A DNA stretch of 64,000 nt from Panulirus ornatus (GCF_036320965.1 NC_092258.1:1722001-1786000); one strand, 5' to 3'; shown: positions 1-11,836, counted from the stretch's first letter. The notes: a model not told the origin generated them from the sequence alone. Program-made: numbers and translations.

Positions 1-345
1 GCTACTCATCCCACTGACCACCTGGCCAAGCTGTGAGGGGAGAGTCGTGTGTACGAGTGACACTAAATGTGTGAGAGCGGACCAGCAGCAGCAGCAGCGC
101 CCACAGGCTCTCGTGGTCGGTGTTAATGAGGTGACGGGAGTCATCAGACGTTTAGTGGTACAGAGGAATGAAGATACAGACGCGAAAGTAACAACACGAA
201 CATCCTTGTCTTCCTTAAAACGGGTCTTTGTCATATCATGAATGGAATGACCTTGATATTCAAGACCAGAGTTGAGCGAAGTAAAGGTCAGAGGATCAAA
301 AATACACTAGTATACCTCCAGGAAGACTCGAATGAAGTTTTGTTT
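1..345. other. Non-genic stretch, nothing recognised
   Basis: Only short frames are present. A CAG run of about five units lies near 88-101. I see no repeat unit, RNA gene or recognisable protein. Confidence 0.5.
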
Positions 346-399
346 ACATAGTCTGCTGATACAGTCTGCTGATACAGTCTGCTGATACAGTCTGATGGT
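346..399. repeat. 13-bp minisatellite, about 4 copies
   Basis: The unit GTCTGCTGATACA is repeated three times almost perfectly, with a fourth partial copy ending in GTCTGATGG. It is too short to be a known element and is most simply a local slippage product. Confidence 0.85.
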
Positions 400-1516
400 T
401 GAGTCGTGCTCAGAATATAGAGTTTGCTGACGGAGTCATGCCCAGAAAGCGAGGGCCAAAGTGACCTGCCAGGCAGTATGACCTGAGGAGAGTTGTGGCC
501 TGACCTGCTTGACCTACAAGTGCTGACTTTCTCATTCTCATCTCTTACCCACGTTCAGTTCCTCACCAACTTACCAGCCTGCCAGCTTCCACGCTATGTG
601 GTCCTCCTGCCACCAAGGAAAAAACCCACTTTGCTAATGCTCACAAGGCTAGTCATCTACACTGTCATTCAAGCAAGTGGTAGGTTATTCACCTTTCCAC
701 TCACCATGCCTCAATTTGTTAACCTAGCCCGTCCATTAGTCTACAAGCCTTCTTGGACACTCATCCTCTTATCCACAAATACAGGCAGCCACTCACCCAT
801 CTAGCCTCTAACCCAACACATATTCAACCACTTAGCCAATGACCCAATCATTCATTCAGCCAATTTGACTAAACGCTCCGTCAACCACATATTCATTCTC
901 AACTTGGATCATTACCAACCACATCACACAGGTTTTTCTACTCATTGCATCAACAACAGAGAAAAATTTAATAGCGGCGAGTGAATACTGAATATGCTGA
1001 GGCCTTAGTGTTGGGTAAGAGCTGTATGCTGCAGACGAAGCTGGAGTCTTAAAAAGATAGTATTTATTCTACATTCAAATTCGGATTCGTCTTTCTTGAA
1101 CTGTATTCTGTTAAGCCTCTTTTCCTTTAGGAATTTCGGAATGTTTTTAAAGACAATATAGGACGCGCAGTTCCCTTGTTCTCTGCCTTTTCTTACAACT
1201 GTTTAATCGACTGAAGTTTAGGAGATGGAACACACTCTTAAAGTACCTATTACCAACATGCGTACAACAATACACCTTTAAATATGTTTCTACACTTCAC
1301 AGTTGAGAACAGAAGATATGAGGATAAGAGTGTCACTGTGGTCACTTTTGAGAGGCGTGACGTCCCTGGTTTGTAAGGGTACAGTCGTGTAGGATCTGTT
1401 GGTAGGAGATCCGTAGAGGCCACTCCATCTGCATGCTAAAGTTGAGCCACCTGCGGTATCCCTGTGGGGAATGGCGAGTTATGTCGTGCAAGCAGTTGGG
1501 GTCATGAATCATATAT

Positions 1517-1518
<2 letters not shown>
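400..1518. other. Non-genic stretch, nothing recognised
   Basis: No frame resembles a known protein. A small cluster of three CCAAT words at 836-864 sits in a degenerate CATTCA-type repeat and does not look like a promoter. The rest is mildly AT-rich single-copy-looking sequence. Confidence 0.5.

Positions 1519-1582
<64 letters not shown>
1519..1582. repeat. (GT)n microsatellite
   Basis: About 31 uninterrupted GT dinucleotides preceded by a short ATATATAC run. Confidence 0.97.
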
Positions 1583-1585
<3 letters not shown>

Positions 1586-2701
1586 GTCCTGTACTATCTA
1601 GGTCGAACGTTTGGTCCACATGTAGTTAATAATTGTGTCCAGTAGTGTTTAAGCCTGGTGTTCGGCCCATCACTGGCTGGGTCCTGCACTTGGACTATTA
1701 GTGGCTGGCCTTCACAGCAGGAGGGCAGGAAGGAGACATACTCGGTCGTCTGCGCTTTAGTCGAATACAAAATTATTGTCAGTTGGTGGCGAGGCGACGC
1801 CTACTAATGGGGAGTGTAAAGTCCTAAGATTAATACGAAACCATAAAGGTTGGCTTACATGATATAAAGAATATATATATACGAAAAATTTTTATTAGAA
1901 ATGAAAGTTAGTTCAAAAGTGAGACGATCTAAGGACCTGAGACCTGTGTATCGTAAGTAATGTCTGCTGTAAGGAAGGTAGAGTACACCCAGAGGGGAGG
2001 GCAGCCGCAGCCAGCAGTAGTGTGGACATACGGGTTCCGTAGCAACAACAGGAAAGACCCACTCACACGCCCGCCAAAGGTGACAGTACTCTTCGTGGAC
2101 ATCATGTAGGACATAGATGATACAGAAGATGTTCTAAACACGGGAGATGTTTAGTCGCTATGCCAGTTTAGTGTTATATAGAAGGTCTATATCAACCACA
2201 GAGTGGCGATAGCCATTTTTTTTTTCTTCGTATCTCATCGTGTTGCAGGACCACTCGCTGCTCAACGGCGCACCTACAGCAGTTTGTATTCAGGCTAAAC
2301 CGTATAATATTTGCATGAGTATGGCAGGGAGGTGTTCCCAGCTCAGACCATATTACAGAGTGTGTAGTTATCACCTCATCATCTGTCGTCAGGTCTACAA
2401 TTGATGAGTTTAGATGTAGAATCCCTTGCAGGGTTCTAAGAACATTTGTATGAGTTCGTAGTAAAACTTGTGACTCGGTATGTCAACGTTACGCAAAAAG
2501 TTATGGAGACAATGGACAATAAGAAATAGAAAGAGGAAAATTAGTTTTTCGTAGAAATTATAAATGAACTAATGAACATGAACGAACGAACAGAAGACAG
2601 GAGACTATTATGATTTACGATTAGTTTTCATATAAACGTTTTTTGTTAACTGTCAGCTGAACTGTTAACAAATTGAAGAATATGTATGTATATTCATTTA
2701 T
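1583..2701. other. Non-genic stretch, nothing recognised
   Basis: Only short frames on both strands, none recognised. A poly-T of about 10 lies near 2217-2226. From about 2500 the sequence becomes AT-rich. Confidence 0.5.
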
Positions 2702-3001
2702 ATGAAAACTATATACTGTCATAAACGAACAAATTTCAGACTACGCCAAGAAGAATTCACTGCTCGTCTCAGATCCATATTTTTCGAGGCAATTCATACT
2801 GAACATAAAGGAAAGAAGAATGTGCAACGAATCTGTACACATCACTCTGAGAATTACTATGCATCTAGATGGGTTAGATTATGCAAATATATCAACAAAT
2901 GTATTCCAACTGGCCATAAAGATCAGAAAGTGATTTATATAACATTCCAAGACTTACGAAAAGCCCCATGGGGTCTTCAAGCTGTCTGTTGTTCTGCATG
3001 A
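2702..3001 (+). other. Unrecognised 99-codon open frame in AT-rich DNA
   Basis: A complete ATG-to-TGA frame that is unusually long for its AT content and not caused by a tandem repeat. The conceptual protein is basic (many K, R and H) and has scattered Cys and His residues without a regular zinc-finger spacing. I see no signal peptide or membrane segment and no family match from memory. Codons are A/T-ending, unlike the G/C-ending codons of the Id-like gene at 44716, so chance or a decayed mobile-element fragment is likelier than a gene. Confidence 0.2.
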
Positions 3002-3449
3002 GTTGTATAGTATTTATTCTTGTATAAAATCACTCTGAAATTATTTTGACTTTCATAGCACTGGTTTTCAATAGCACTTTTGTACGTTTTCTACATACTA
3101 ATGTCTCAGCTCTCACTTGTACCAAACTGCCAAGCAATTTTCACATTATTACTATACTCTGGACACAAGTGAATAATTAATGGTGTTAAAAATGATGTAT
3201 TGATTATCACGACTCATGTTGTTTTGAAGGGTCCAGGACCAGCAGGCTTCATGGCAGTATTCCTGAAGGGGTACATGACCAGCAGACCTTGTGGCAGGAC
3301 TCCTACAGAGGTCTTGTCAGTAGAGGCATCCACGAGATACCATGCAGGTGTTGTTTCAAATTGTGTACGTACAATGTATGGCATCTGTCTCCATCATGTT
3401 ATGTGAAAGCCACTACTTGTGTCGAGGGTTATGGGTTATACTGACGTGT

Positions 3450-3456
<7 letters not shown>
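3002..3456. other. Non-genic stretch, nothing recognised
   Basis: Short frames only. One imperfect direct duplication with CAGCAG(A/G)C(C/T)T near 3239-3291 is the only internal structure noticed. Confidence 0.45.

Positions 3457-3535
<79 letters not shown>
3457..3535. repeat. (GA)n microsatellite
   Basis: About 39 GA dinucleotides in one uninterrupted tract. Confidence 0.97.
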
Positions 3536-3537
<2 letters not shown>

Positions 3538-4689
3538 ACAAAAGTTCTTGGCCTCTCACCTTCGAATCATGGAAACCCAGAATCGTAACTTCCCAGGCAA
3601 TGTATCTCAGAGTTCAGCGTCTGGGTCAGAATGCGTCCATCTTCCACGGTAATTAGCGAGATTTACCGGTTATTAAATCTTAATGTACGATAACGTAGTG
3701 TGTGGAGCGGGGTGGGAGCTGCCACAACTCAGAGACAAGTGACTCGTCTTCCACCAAAAGTTCTTTCACAAAACGTTTTTCGCCCCGTATTTTACCCCAA
3801 CGTGGGAACCTTTTTTTCTTCTTTTGTCAAATCTGTTTTTTTTTGTTCGGTTCTTTGAGGAATTCTATATTCGAATGTATTTATATTCTGTCATTTTTTG
3901 TCACATTTTCATTGAGGATGAGACAATCAGAAGCAAAAACCCAATTGCCGATTATATCATTATTAAACTCTCCACACATGAAACCACATCTACTGTACAT
4001 CTACTGTGCATACATATATCTATGCGAGCCTTAAGGCACAGATGAGCCCAGCCTTTTCTCTGCGATATATACCACCAGGTTTTTCTATTACTTTTTCTTC
4101 CTTTACGTTTTTTTTCAGCATAAGGAAGGTTCAGGGTAGGCACGTACCTCACCAAAGTTGAAAGACTGACGAAGATTGATTAACCAGGAGTCCAGTGGAA
4201 GCAGGTGAGTGATGTCTGTGAGGACCCTAGAGGTTCAAGCACCACTTCTGTAAAACCTGCTCACGATGGTTTGTGTGTTTGAGGAAAAGCAGACGTCATG
4301 TTAATGGATCGATTGTTGCATCACCTGTCTCATCAGGAATCCACTTTAAAATGGATTCTATTTGGTCGCGAGCGGCTGCAGTGTTCTTAGCAGCTTGCAC
4401 ACGGAGCCCAGTGTGGTGAGTGGTGTGAGGATCGGTCCTGTGATTGTCTCTAATACGTATTTACCAGTCTAAAGATTCATTGTGTTTGATGCGTTGCTCT
4501 AGCTCAAGTTTACAAAGCGTTGGCCAGGTTTCTGTACAATATGTGCATTTACTTTCATCCACCAGGAGGGTCTTCCATCACCTAAATTCACCCACTGGGT
4601 GAGTATAGGTGATTCTCCTCCCCTGAGCACTCACTGTACAGAGAACTGGAAGAGACTTAGACCTCCTTCAGAAACCTCGATTATTTTTC
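3536..4689. other. Non-genic stretch, nothing recognised
   Basis: T-rich around 3800-3920 and otherwise unremarkable. The open frames here are short, overlap each other and have no recognisable content. Confidence 0.5.
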
Positions 4690-4829
4690 GGGGACTTAGG
4701 TCGTTCATCAGGATCCTGGGTCATTCAGTAGGCACCCAAGTCATTCCTGAGGGATCTAGGCCATTTCCAAGGAATCCTGGTCGTCCCTTAGAACACCAAC
4801 TCATTCCTGAAAACACAGGTCATTCCTCA
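4690..4829. repeat. Degenerate 20-bp minisatellite, 7 units
   Basis: Units start at 4690, 4711, 4731, 4751, 4771, 4791 and 4811. The consensus is roughly GGATCCTAGGTCATTCCTGA. Five consecutive units are exactly 20 bp although their sequences have diverged a lot, which points to an old array with conserved register. Confidence 0.85.
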
Positions 4830-4898
4830 GACCCTCGGCGAGGTGAGATCTATCCAGCCAGTGATAATCAACCGCACTTGTCTGTTTGGCAGGACTGT

Positions 4899-4997
4899 CT
4901 GTCATGTCGGTCATGTAGGTCATGTCGGTCATGTCGGTCATGTAGGTCATGTCGGTCATGTCGGTCATGTAGGTCATGTAGGTCATGTCGGTCATGC
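4899..4997. repeat. 9-bp minisatellite, about 11 copies
   Basis: The unit GGTCATGTC alternates with GGTCATGTA. Because 9 is a multiple of 3, it makes artificial open frames on both strands (repeating C-R-S or H-V-G on plus, M-T-D or M-T-Y on minus). Confidence 0.93.
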
Positions 4998-4999
4998 CA

Positions 5000-5862
5000 G
5001 GGTCGACAGGTTTTGTACGACAGTTGATCAGGCCAAGTGTGCTAGTGATCCCCGGCGAGGTTGGTACGACAGCTTGACCCATGGTTGTCACGTTAACTCT
5101 TGGCAAGTTTGACAAGAAATCTTGACATAAACGTCACATTAATTCGTGACTGGTTGATCAGACTGTGTCTGGTGGACGACAGGCGAGGCCTGTTAGGCGT
5201 GACGGAGGAGTTTGTATCATGACGCACAAGTTAAGTCCTTCCCTGCAAGGTAACTGGCAGAGCATCGAAGACAAGTAGGGACTGTCGAACACGGGAAGGC
5301 TGGCAAGGTGAGACGTGGTCAAGCCCCGGCAGGCCTGATGGCAGGGTAAGAGGCAGGACTGGAGGCAGGGTCAGAGGCAGGGCTGGAGGCAGACCAGCCA
5401 TCTCTTGGATAAGGAAAGAGAGGGGGACAGAGTACCTGACTCTGGTGTGTTTGCCAAGCACTCGGCCCAGCGACCGGCAGGTCATGCTTGCAAACACAGC
5501 AACACATTACCACGTCTGCCTCACTCCCTCCGCCCCTTCCCTCCAACCACCTCCCTCCCTCCCTCCCTCCCCCTGAAGACCACAGCTGCGAGGAGCAAAT
5601 TTACAATGTTGGATTTTCGTTTTCCCGACCCTTACATTCCCTGTGTTTTATTTATCGCCAGCAAAGGACATTGTTTGGTTAAGAATTATTTATTTAGATT
5701 AAACATTCATACCATTTTCCGCGTGATTTTAGCGTGAATGGTAACACTGATAAATGACCACAACTTCTCTATGCTTGTGAAGTTTAGCAAGGATTCTGCT
5801 AAGTTTGTCAGGGTAGAATGTTATTGGTAGTCACATGATTATATCACTACAAATACCGCAAC
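5000..5862. other. Non-genic stretch with short G-rich and C-rich repeats
   Basis: Contains GGCAGG-type short tandem units at 5335-5400 and a (CCCT)n run near 5545-5572. No protein or RNA is recognised. Confidence 0.5.
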
Positions 5863-6690
5863 ATGGATACCAGGCTCCAAGATTTCACTATAGGTGGCTT
5901 ACTATTCCTGTATCATGCCATCTCACAGATCATCAACATGAAACGAGCTAGCAAACAGCACTTACCAATAGGACACAGAAAAAAATGTAACCCGAACTCC
6001 ACCACACAAGTTGCTGACCTCATAAGACAAAGTAACCAGCTCAGACAAAACCAAAAACCTTCAATAGAAATCACAAAACAAATCCAAACTCTAAACAGTA
6101 CCATCACTTACCTAATTGCTGAAAGGCGAACAGCAAACTGGCACTCCTTCCTCAACACACCGAACCACAGCAACCCTCATGCTCACGTTTCAGGACGATC
6201 CACACCTCCCTCACCAACCCAGCCCCACATGGAGCACTTCTGAACCAGTCTAATGACGTGCCATATATCAAAGAACACACAATCACTAAGTACTTACAGG
6301 TATCCTGAATATCTAATGGCTATACATCAAAACCTCCTAAGATCTCCCAAAACTCTCCAAACCACCGAATGTCTCCTCCTCCCGTCGTTCTGTACCACAT
6401 CTGTCTTGAATATAAACGAACACGATATCGACCAAACATATACAGAAGGAAATGACTTAACTAACACTAAAGGAAAAACGTTCACCCTCCAGACTCAGTC
6501 TTAAACACCATCACACCAGATATACATATATCTAAAACCTCACTACCCAGGCAATGCACCAGTGACACTTTCTCGTCTACGCTCTGGACATCGCACCTCA
6601 CTCAAACATACAAACATCATCACACTCCTTGACCCAGTGGACGTGGATGGCTTCCTGAGCGCTACCGGAGCTCCACAGAAGGGGTTCCTG
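5863..6690 (+). mobile_element. Non-LTR retrotransposon relic (linker plus C-terminal fragment)
   Basis: The frame from 5863 reads through a stretch typical of the region between endonuclease and reverse transcriptase of arthropod LINEs: KRASKQHLPIG, then ITKQIQTLNSTITYLIAERR, then TANWHSFLNT. After about 6180 the homology moves to another frame (TIHTSLTNPAPHGALLNQSN at about 6199-6258), so a frameshift is present. Near 6550-6620 a third frame reads VTLSRLRSGHRTSL, a C-terminal LINE motif that normally follows the reverse transcriptase. The whole catalytic RT (including YADD) is missing between them, so this is an internally deleted, frameshifted pseudocopy. The motif assignment is from memory of the family; exact ends and clade are uncertain. 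Confidence 0.75.
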
Positions 6691-6710
6691 GGGTAGGAGG
6701 GTAAAATTAC

Positions 6711-6736
6711 TCACACACACACACACACACACACAC
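6711..6736. repeat. (CA)n microsatellite
   Basis: About 13 CA units directly after the LINE relic. Confidence 0.95.
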
Positions 6737-6950
6737 GTCCAGTTCCATGTCACTTATGCAACGAAATCACGACTCCTTACCAGACAGCGCGGGAGTCCAG
6801 CCCGGTACGTCGGAGCCACACAAAAAGTTCCTCATATTTTCATTAACTTGAAGAAGCGTTGGATCATTTGCTTGACTCGTGGTAAACGTGGCTGTAAAGA
6901 GAAGGCGTAGACAGATGACGCTTTATTGATTTGCCCGTTGACGAAGATGG

Positions 6951-6998
<48 letters not shown>
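6951..6998. repeat. (GT)n microsatellite
   Basis: About 23 GT units followed by degenerate TGTG sequence to about 7020. Confidence 0.95.
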
Positions 6999-7417
6999 AC
7001 TGTGTGTGGTCTGTGTGTATGTATATTTATCTCTGCGCATTTTTTTACATGCACATACATGTTTCCATTTTATTCCTATTCTTATTACTTACGTTAATGC
7101 ACATCTATGTTGCTGGGAAATCTGGGTTTTGAAGTGTTTTGCATATTTGTCAGTGTGTTGATGTTTCCCGCCAAGTGTAGTGCAGCAGAGGGAAAGGAGT
7201 TTCCACACGGCCAGCCACACACACGCGGATGCAGGACGTTCACATGATCAAGCAAGCAACAACTTCACAAACTGTGTGTCGTCATCTTAGCCAATAAAAC
7301 GATTCCAAATCAATCAGCGAAAACCCCCGCGCCGTGACGACAGATGGGTTCAGTCTGCTCGTTAACAGCTGCAGCCGAGCCTCACTGCAGCCCAGAACCC
7401 GACCATCTGTTGGTTCC

Positions 7418-7453
<36 letters not shown>

Positions 7454-8111
7454 ACTTCAGACATACATACACACACACACGTCACCCAGACGCCATATCA
7501 ACTTGGGTATGAAGATTGTATAATTACCATCTTATCAATTCAGTGGACCGAAGTCAGTGATTCATCAAGCACATTGATAAGTTCAAGATTCATTTGCATA
7601 CCAGACTGAATGAATTACTAACGAGGGGGTTATGTATGAAGGCGGGGAAAACTCCCTTAATTCCTTGACTGCCCAAGAGGACAAAAGAACAAATTGTGAA
7701 ATATGAAGATAAATACAAACGTCAGTTTAGCATGAAACTCACCAGATATTTTCTTGCGATATTTGTAATGAAAACAAACAGTTTGGTCGTGATCGAGTGT
7801 CACTGTCTGGATTATTTCTATTTTTCTTCTTTCAAGACGAACGTCAGGGTTGGCAGCTGGTGTTTAGCGATCGTGGCAGAACTGACCACTCCCGTCCAGG
7901 CGTCTGATATTGGCTGACCCCAACAGAGTTAGGCTCGTCCAGTAAGGTTAGTACCTCGCACCGATGGTTAGGTCAGGTCAGGTCAGTCTCACACAGGGCT
8001 CTTTAGGTCAGGTCATCCCCGTTCAAGACTGGTCGGATCACGCTTTCCTTGTACACATGATCACAATCTGTTGGGATAATTATGCAAAAACAATCATATA
8101 ATCTAACACCT
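6999..8111. other. Non-genic stretch with a short GT/AC pair
   Basis: Contains (GT)n at 7420-7452 followed 15 bp later by an interrupted AC tract (7466-7480), which are complementary and could fold back. An AGGTC pentamer run lies at 7970-7987. No gene is seen. Confidence 0.5.
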
Positions 8112-8262
8112 AAAGCACGAGGGTACGACCCGTCAGTGCAACGGTGCGACCCTTCGATATAACGGCTTGGCTGTTTACCTGACTCCCAGGGTCAGGTCAA
8201 AGTCCAGGCCACCATACCCACGGGTCATAGTGTCTTGCCCTGGGGTCGTACCCTCGTGATCG
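8112..8262. repeat. Foldback element, 21-bp-unit family (copy A)
   Basis: CACGAGGGTACGACCC at 8116-8131 is the exact reverse complement of GGGTCGTACCCTCGTG at 8243-8258 (16/16). The arms face each other across a near-palindromic centre at 8177-8197 that begins ACCTGACTCCC and ends GGGTCAGGT. The left arm holds a second, diverged unit (CAACGGTGCGACCC, about 8139-8152). The same architecture recurs at 12235 and 58868. There is no coding capacity, so it would be a non-autonomous foldback or MITE-like repeat. Confidence 0.75.
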
Positions 8263-8874
8263 TGTGGTTGCAGCAGGCACCCCTCCCCCCATCCTTCCTC
8301 AACAGAGGCCTTGATCACCACAACAAAGGAAACTGATTGAAGATTCCCTTTCATCGGGCACATACAAATGATGATAATAATACAGAAAGTTAAAATAAAG
8401 TCTGCCACTCGTGTACACACCGGAGATGAAGTGGGGTTGAGACTTAATGATGTCATTCACAGTTTTTATCATTGAGGGAATCATTAGTGGTAAACCACCG
8501 TGTGCACTTAACACTAAGAGGCCATAAAGGTCGCAGTTCGTCAGGCCTTTGGTTCTGCAGGTGCCATTAAACGAGAAGCGCCTCACGCTATGTGAATCAT
8601 CATGGTCGACACAATGATGGTCGGCAGAAGAAGAAGTGGTTCAAATGATTTACATTGTGACTGAGACGAAACTCTCGTGAACAAACGCTTAACTTCTTCC
8701 ATATTAACATGTCGTACATCATCGCTGGTTCTCTGTTAAGATAGACTACACAAGGAGGTACACGTTTGGGAGAGCGTTATCTCGGTGCGAGGGAAGTTCA
8801 CCGTCAGAGTGAGGGGCGCCATGGAAATCCTCTTATCAAAGACTCTCTGTCCTTTGTGTGTTCCCCCGGACCAG

Positions 8875-8912
<38 letters not shown>

Positions 8913-9580
8913 TCATGTGATAACACTACTTGACGTAATCTCAGGCTGGCTTGAACAGGTGTTCTCTAATTAGTTCGATAATCTGAGGGGCAGTTGATAA
9001 GGTGGTGATTAGCGAGGAACCTGTGACTTTCAGAGTGTAAACCTGTGTGTCCTCCCTCCCTCCCTCTCCTTCCTTGCGTCCATATTTACTTGTCCATTAA
9101 GATTTCCCCGTGGCCAAATGTGGTGACAGCAGCGAGTGTTTGTATGTGCTAAGAGGAGTTTTTCTCGTGCGTCGGCAACAGACGAAGGCGCAGTCTGAGG
9201 AAGGAGAGGAGGGGGGGGTGCCTTCCTGCCTGCCTGACCAGGGCAGAATGTAAAGTTCGATCATCACATCACGATTCGCGGTCGCTCAAAGACCAACATG
9301 ACCCAGCGATAATGACCTAGTTCAACATGGCCAAGAACCACACACGTACGTGTATCTAGAGTATATCACATGGTGAATCTATTTCCTGAAACTCTGTGTG
9401 AGGTTACGATAACGACTTACAAGTCGTAATCATCGAATGATGTTATCATATAATTAGATACGAGCGTATTGCTATGTAGTTCATGAAGTCTCCAGAGTCT
9501 GTAGTCTAGAAATGCTTTCTGGCAACTCTTCTCATCAGACACAAGAGACAAAGACGAAGTGAGCGTTAGTGACACAAAGG
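8263..9580. other. Non-genic stretch
   Basis: Holds a (GT)n tract (8879-8908, listed separately), a CCCT run near 9052-9068 and a G8 run near 9210. No recognisable gene. Confidence 0.5.
8879..8908. repeat. (GT)n microsatellite
   Basis: About 15 GT units. Confidence 0.93.
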
Positions 9581-9628
9581 GTCGGGTCAGGTCACGCAAC
9601 AAGTCAAGTCAGGTCAGGTTAGGTCACA
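9581..9628. repeat. AGGTC/AAGTC pentamer repeat
   Basis: GGTCGGGTCAGGTCA, then AAGTCAAGTCAGGTCAGG and TTAGGTCACA. Similar pentamer runs occur at 7970-7987 and 56182-56200. AGGTCA is also a nuclear-receptor half-site, but the 5-bp period gives no canonical receptor spacing. Confidence 0.7.
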
Positions 9629-9763
9629 TTGTGGTGGGAATAAGCAACAGACCAACATCATCACATGATTCACGAGTTACTGTGTAGGAGATACGTATGA
9701 TTCACATAAAGGAAGATGATAGCAATCATCATTACGAAACCCTACCATACTAAGACGTCCTTA

Positions 9764-9829
9764 TGACGTTCCCTTATACTGTGACGTCATTATAATATCC
9801 ATCCACACTGTGACGTAGATATGACGTCA
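9764..9829. promoter_or_regulatory. Cluster of four TGACGT (CRE-like) motifs
   Basis: TGACGT occurs at 9764, 9782, 9811 and 9822. Those at 9782-9789 and 9822-9829 are full palindromic TGACGTCA sites, the classical CREB/ATF target. Two copies share the flank ACTGTGACGT, so the cluster may have grown by local duplication. No gene or TATA-like element is recognised beside it, so function is unproven. Confidence 0.35.
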
Positions 9830-9974
9830 ACCACACACGATGATAATCAATACCAGACCAGTGGCGTGGCTGGATCTGGGACCTGTATGGTGAGTTTTCC
9901 TCACAGTGTAGCAGGCACATCAGCCTTATACCCTGGGATGGACAAAGTTAAGATAGTGTCTTGATTTATAGGGA

Positions 9975-9977
<3 letters not shown>

Positions 9978-10057
<80 letters not shown>
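9978..10057. repeat. (TA)n microsatellite
   Basis: About 40 TA units, able to form a cruciform. Confidence 0.97.
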
Positions 10058-10059
<2 letters not shown>

Positions 10060-10603
10060 TGTTTTTATTTGATGTCTGGTGAAGAAACCGTTTCCTGCCT
10101 CAGTTCAGGCAACAATAACACTGATAACGGACCTTATATCATGTGACAGAACTACAACAGTTGTAAGATACCAATAACCATCATATGTTAGAACCTTATG
10201 CTTTCCATCATTTATTATACAATATTGTAAAAACCACAGAAAATGGGTTTTAAACATAGAAAACGAGTTCCATGGTTGCCTTATAAGGATAACTCTTCCT
10301 AAACTTCTGAAATTATATTAATTGGTGTATATGTCTCTAGCCCGCTGTTTTCCACAGATATTGTACTTGTAACAAGCAACAGAGTTACAAGTTTAGAAAT
10401 GAATTCGGTTTAGTTTGTTCCACAGTTCAGTGAGTGGGGAATGTTGAAGTTATGCTTAATGATGTTAATTTGAGACAGAGTAACTCGAGATAACTTCTGG
10501 ATGATAGTATGTTTTGTGACGGTGAGAACAAGTGAGGTGTGTCGTCGGGAGGAGGCAAGGTTGGGAAGGTGTGGCTGGGGACTAGCTCAAGTGTCGTCAT
10601 CAC

Positions 10604-10605
<2 letters not shown>
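10058..10605. other. Non-genic stretch, nothing recognised
   Basis: AT-rich with short frames only. Confidence 0.5.

Positions 10606-10665
<60 letters not shown>
10606..10665. repeat. (GA)n microsatellite
   Basis: About 30 GA units. It creates artificial Arg-Glu and Leu-Ser frames on the two strands. Confidence 0.97.
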
Positions 10666-10667
<2 letters not shown>

Positions 10668-11836
10668 GTATTCCTGTTATACTTATCGCGACACCGTTCC
10701 CACGATTGCTCTATCAATGTTGGTAATTTATGAGTGTTTGTCTGGAGTACACAAGACCTGTTGACATGCTTGTTTACTGTGTGCCTGAGCATGAGTGTGA
10801 GGTCAGCGGGTCACTGGGAGGGTGAGGTCAAGTGCCGTGCACCTGTTGTGAACCCAAAGGTCAAGGTGACAAGCCCGCCTTTTGTTTACCGTTCCCAGAT
10901 GTAAGCCTGGGGACCTCTCTCCTCTGTTCTCCGCCTTTCCCTTTATCCCAGAACTCTTTATCCCAGACCTCTCCCTTTATCCCAGACTTCTTCCTTTATC
11001 CCAAATTATTTGATCTCCACCAAAACCTCCAAAAAGATACTCCTCCTTCAACAGTTCCACATATTCATTCATATCCACCAATGTTACCATCTATACGTGA
11101 ACACCTCTCCTCCTTTACCTCCATCTAAATAACCCTCTCCTTCAAGCCAGCCTCCTCCATCATTCTAGCCCTCCCCATCCTTCTAGCCCTCTCTATCAAT
11201 TAAACTTCTCAGAGTTTCACTTCACTTTCCAAAACTCAGGAGGTAAATAAGGATTAAGGTGAAGCTGCCTGAACACCTTGGAAGCCAGAGTCCGGCTGGT
11301 TCACCTCCCGCAGGGCAGACAGGGACTTGACCTGGGCACAGGAGGGCGTCCTAGAGGTGACCTGGACCTGTTTTTAGTCCCAGGTCACAGCATAATGAAA
11401 GAAATCCTGATAATAACAAGTAAGCTGGGAACAGACTTCTAAAATCAAGGCACTAGTGATGTTGATGACTTAAATCTATTTCTATAAAAGAATGATGACA
11501 TTGGAAATACTGACAAAACAAACGCTAAGGTTACCATACAGTGAGCTGTAGAAATACGAAAGTATACAGATACTGAAGGTCAGGAATACAGGTAAATGCT
11601 AACGTGCGAAATGATGATATTCAGTTATACTAGGGACTCTGAGGCCAGAAATACGGAGCAAGATTTCTGATCGAAATAATCATTTGTATATTTTCCATCG
11701 AACCGAGATGACCTGCTGGAGTTGTAGTTAGGTGTTTTGTATAAGCAAAACACTTCATATTCAGAACGGACTGATTACATAGATTAATTCATAACCAGTG
11801 TGAGTGAAAATAAAGACAACAGGTATTAAGAGCAAC
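10666..11836. other. Non-genic stretch with a pyrimidine-rich block
   Basis: At 10935-11010 the phrase CTTTATCCCAGA recurs four or five times at about 15-25 bp spacing within a C/T-rich block that runs to about 11200. The remainder shows no gene. Confidence 0.5.

Noticed and set aside
836..864. Triple CCAAT cluster as a promoter
   Set aside because: Boxes are 8 and 16 bp apart inside a degenerate CATTCA repeat, too close for independent NF-Y binding.
4899..4997. CRISPR-like regular repeats
   Set aside because: Unit is 9 bp with no unique spacers, in eukaryotic DNA; a minisatellite. The same applies to the other regular arrays.
9581..9628. Nuclear-receptor response element (repeated AGGTCA)
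   Set aside because: Period is 5 bp, so half-sites overlap instead of showing a canonical spacer; the same pentamer run occurs in other non-genic places.
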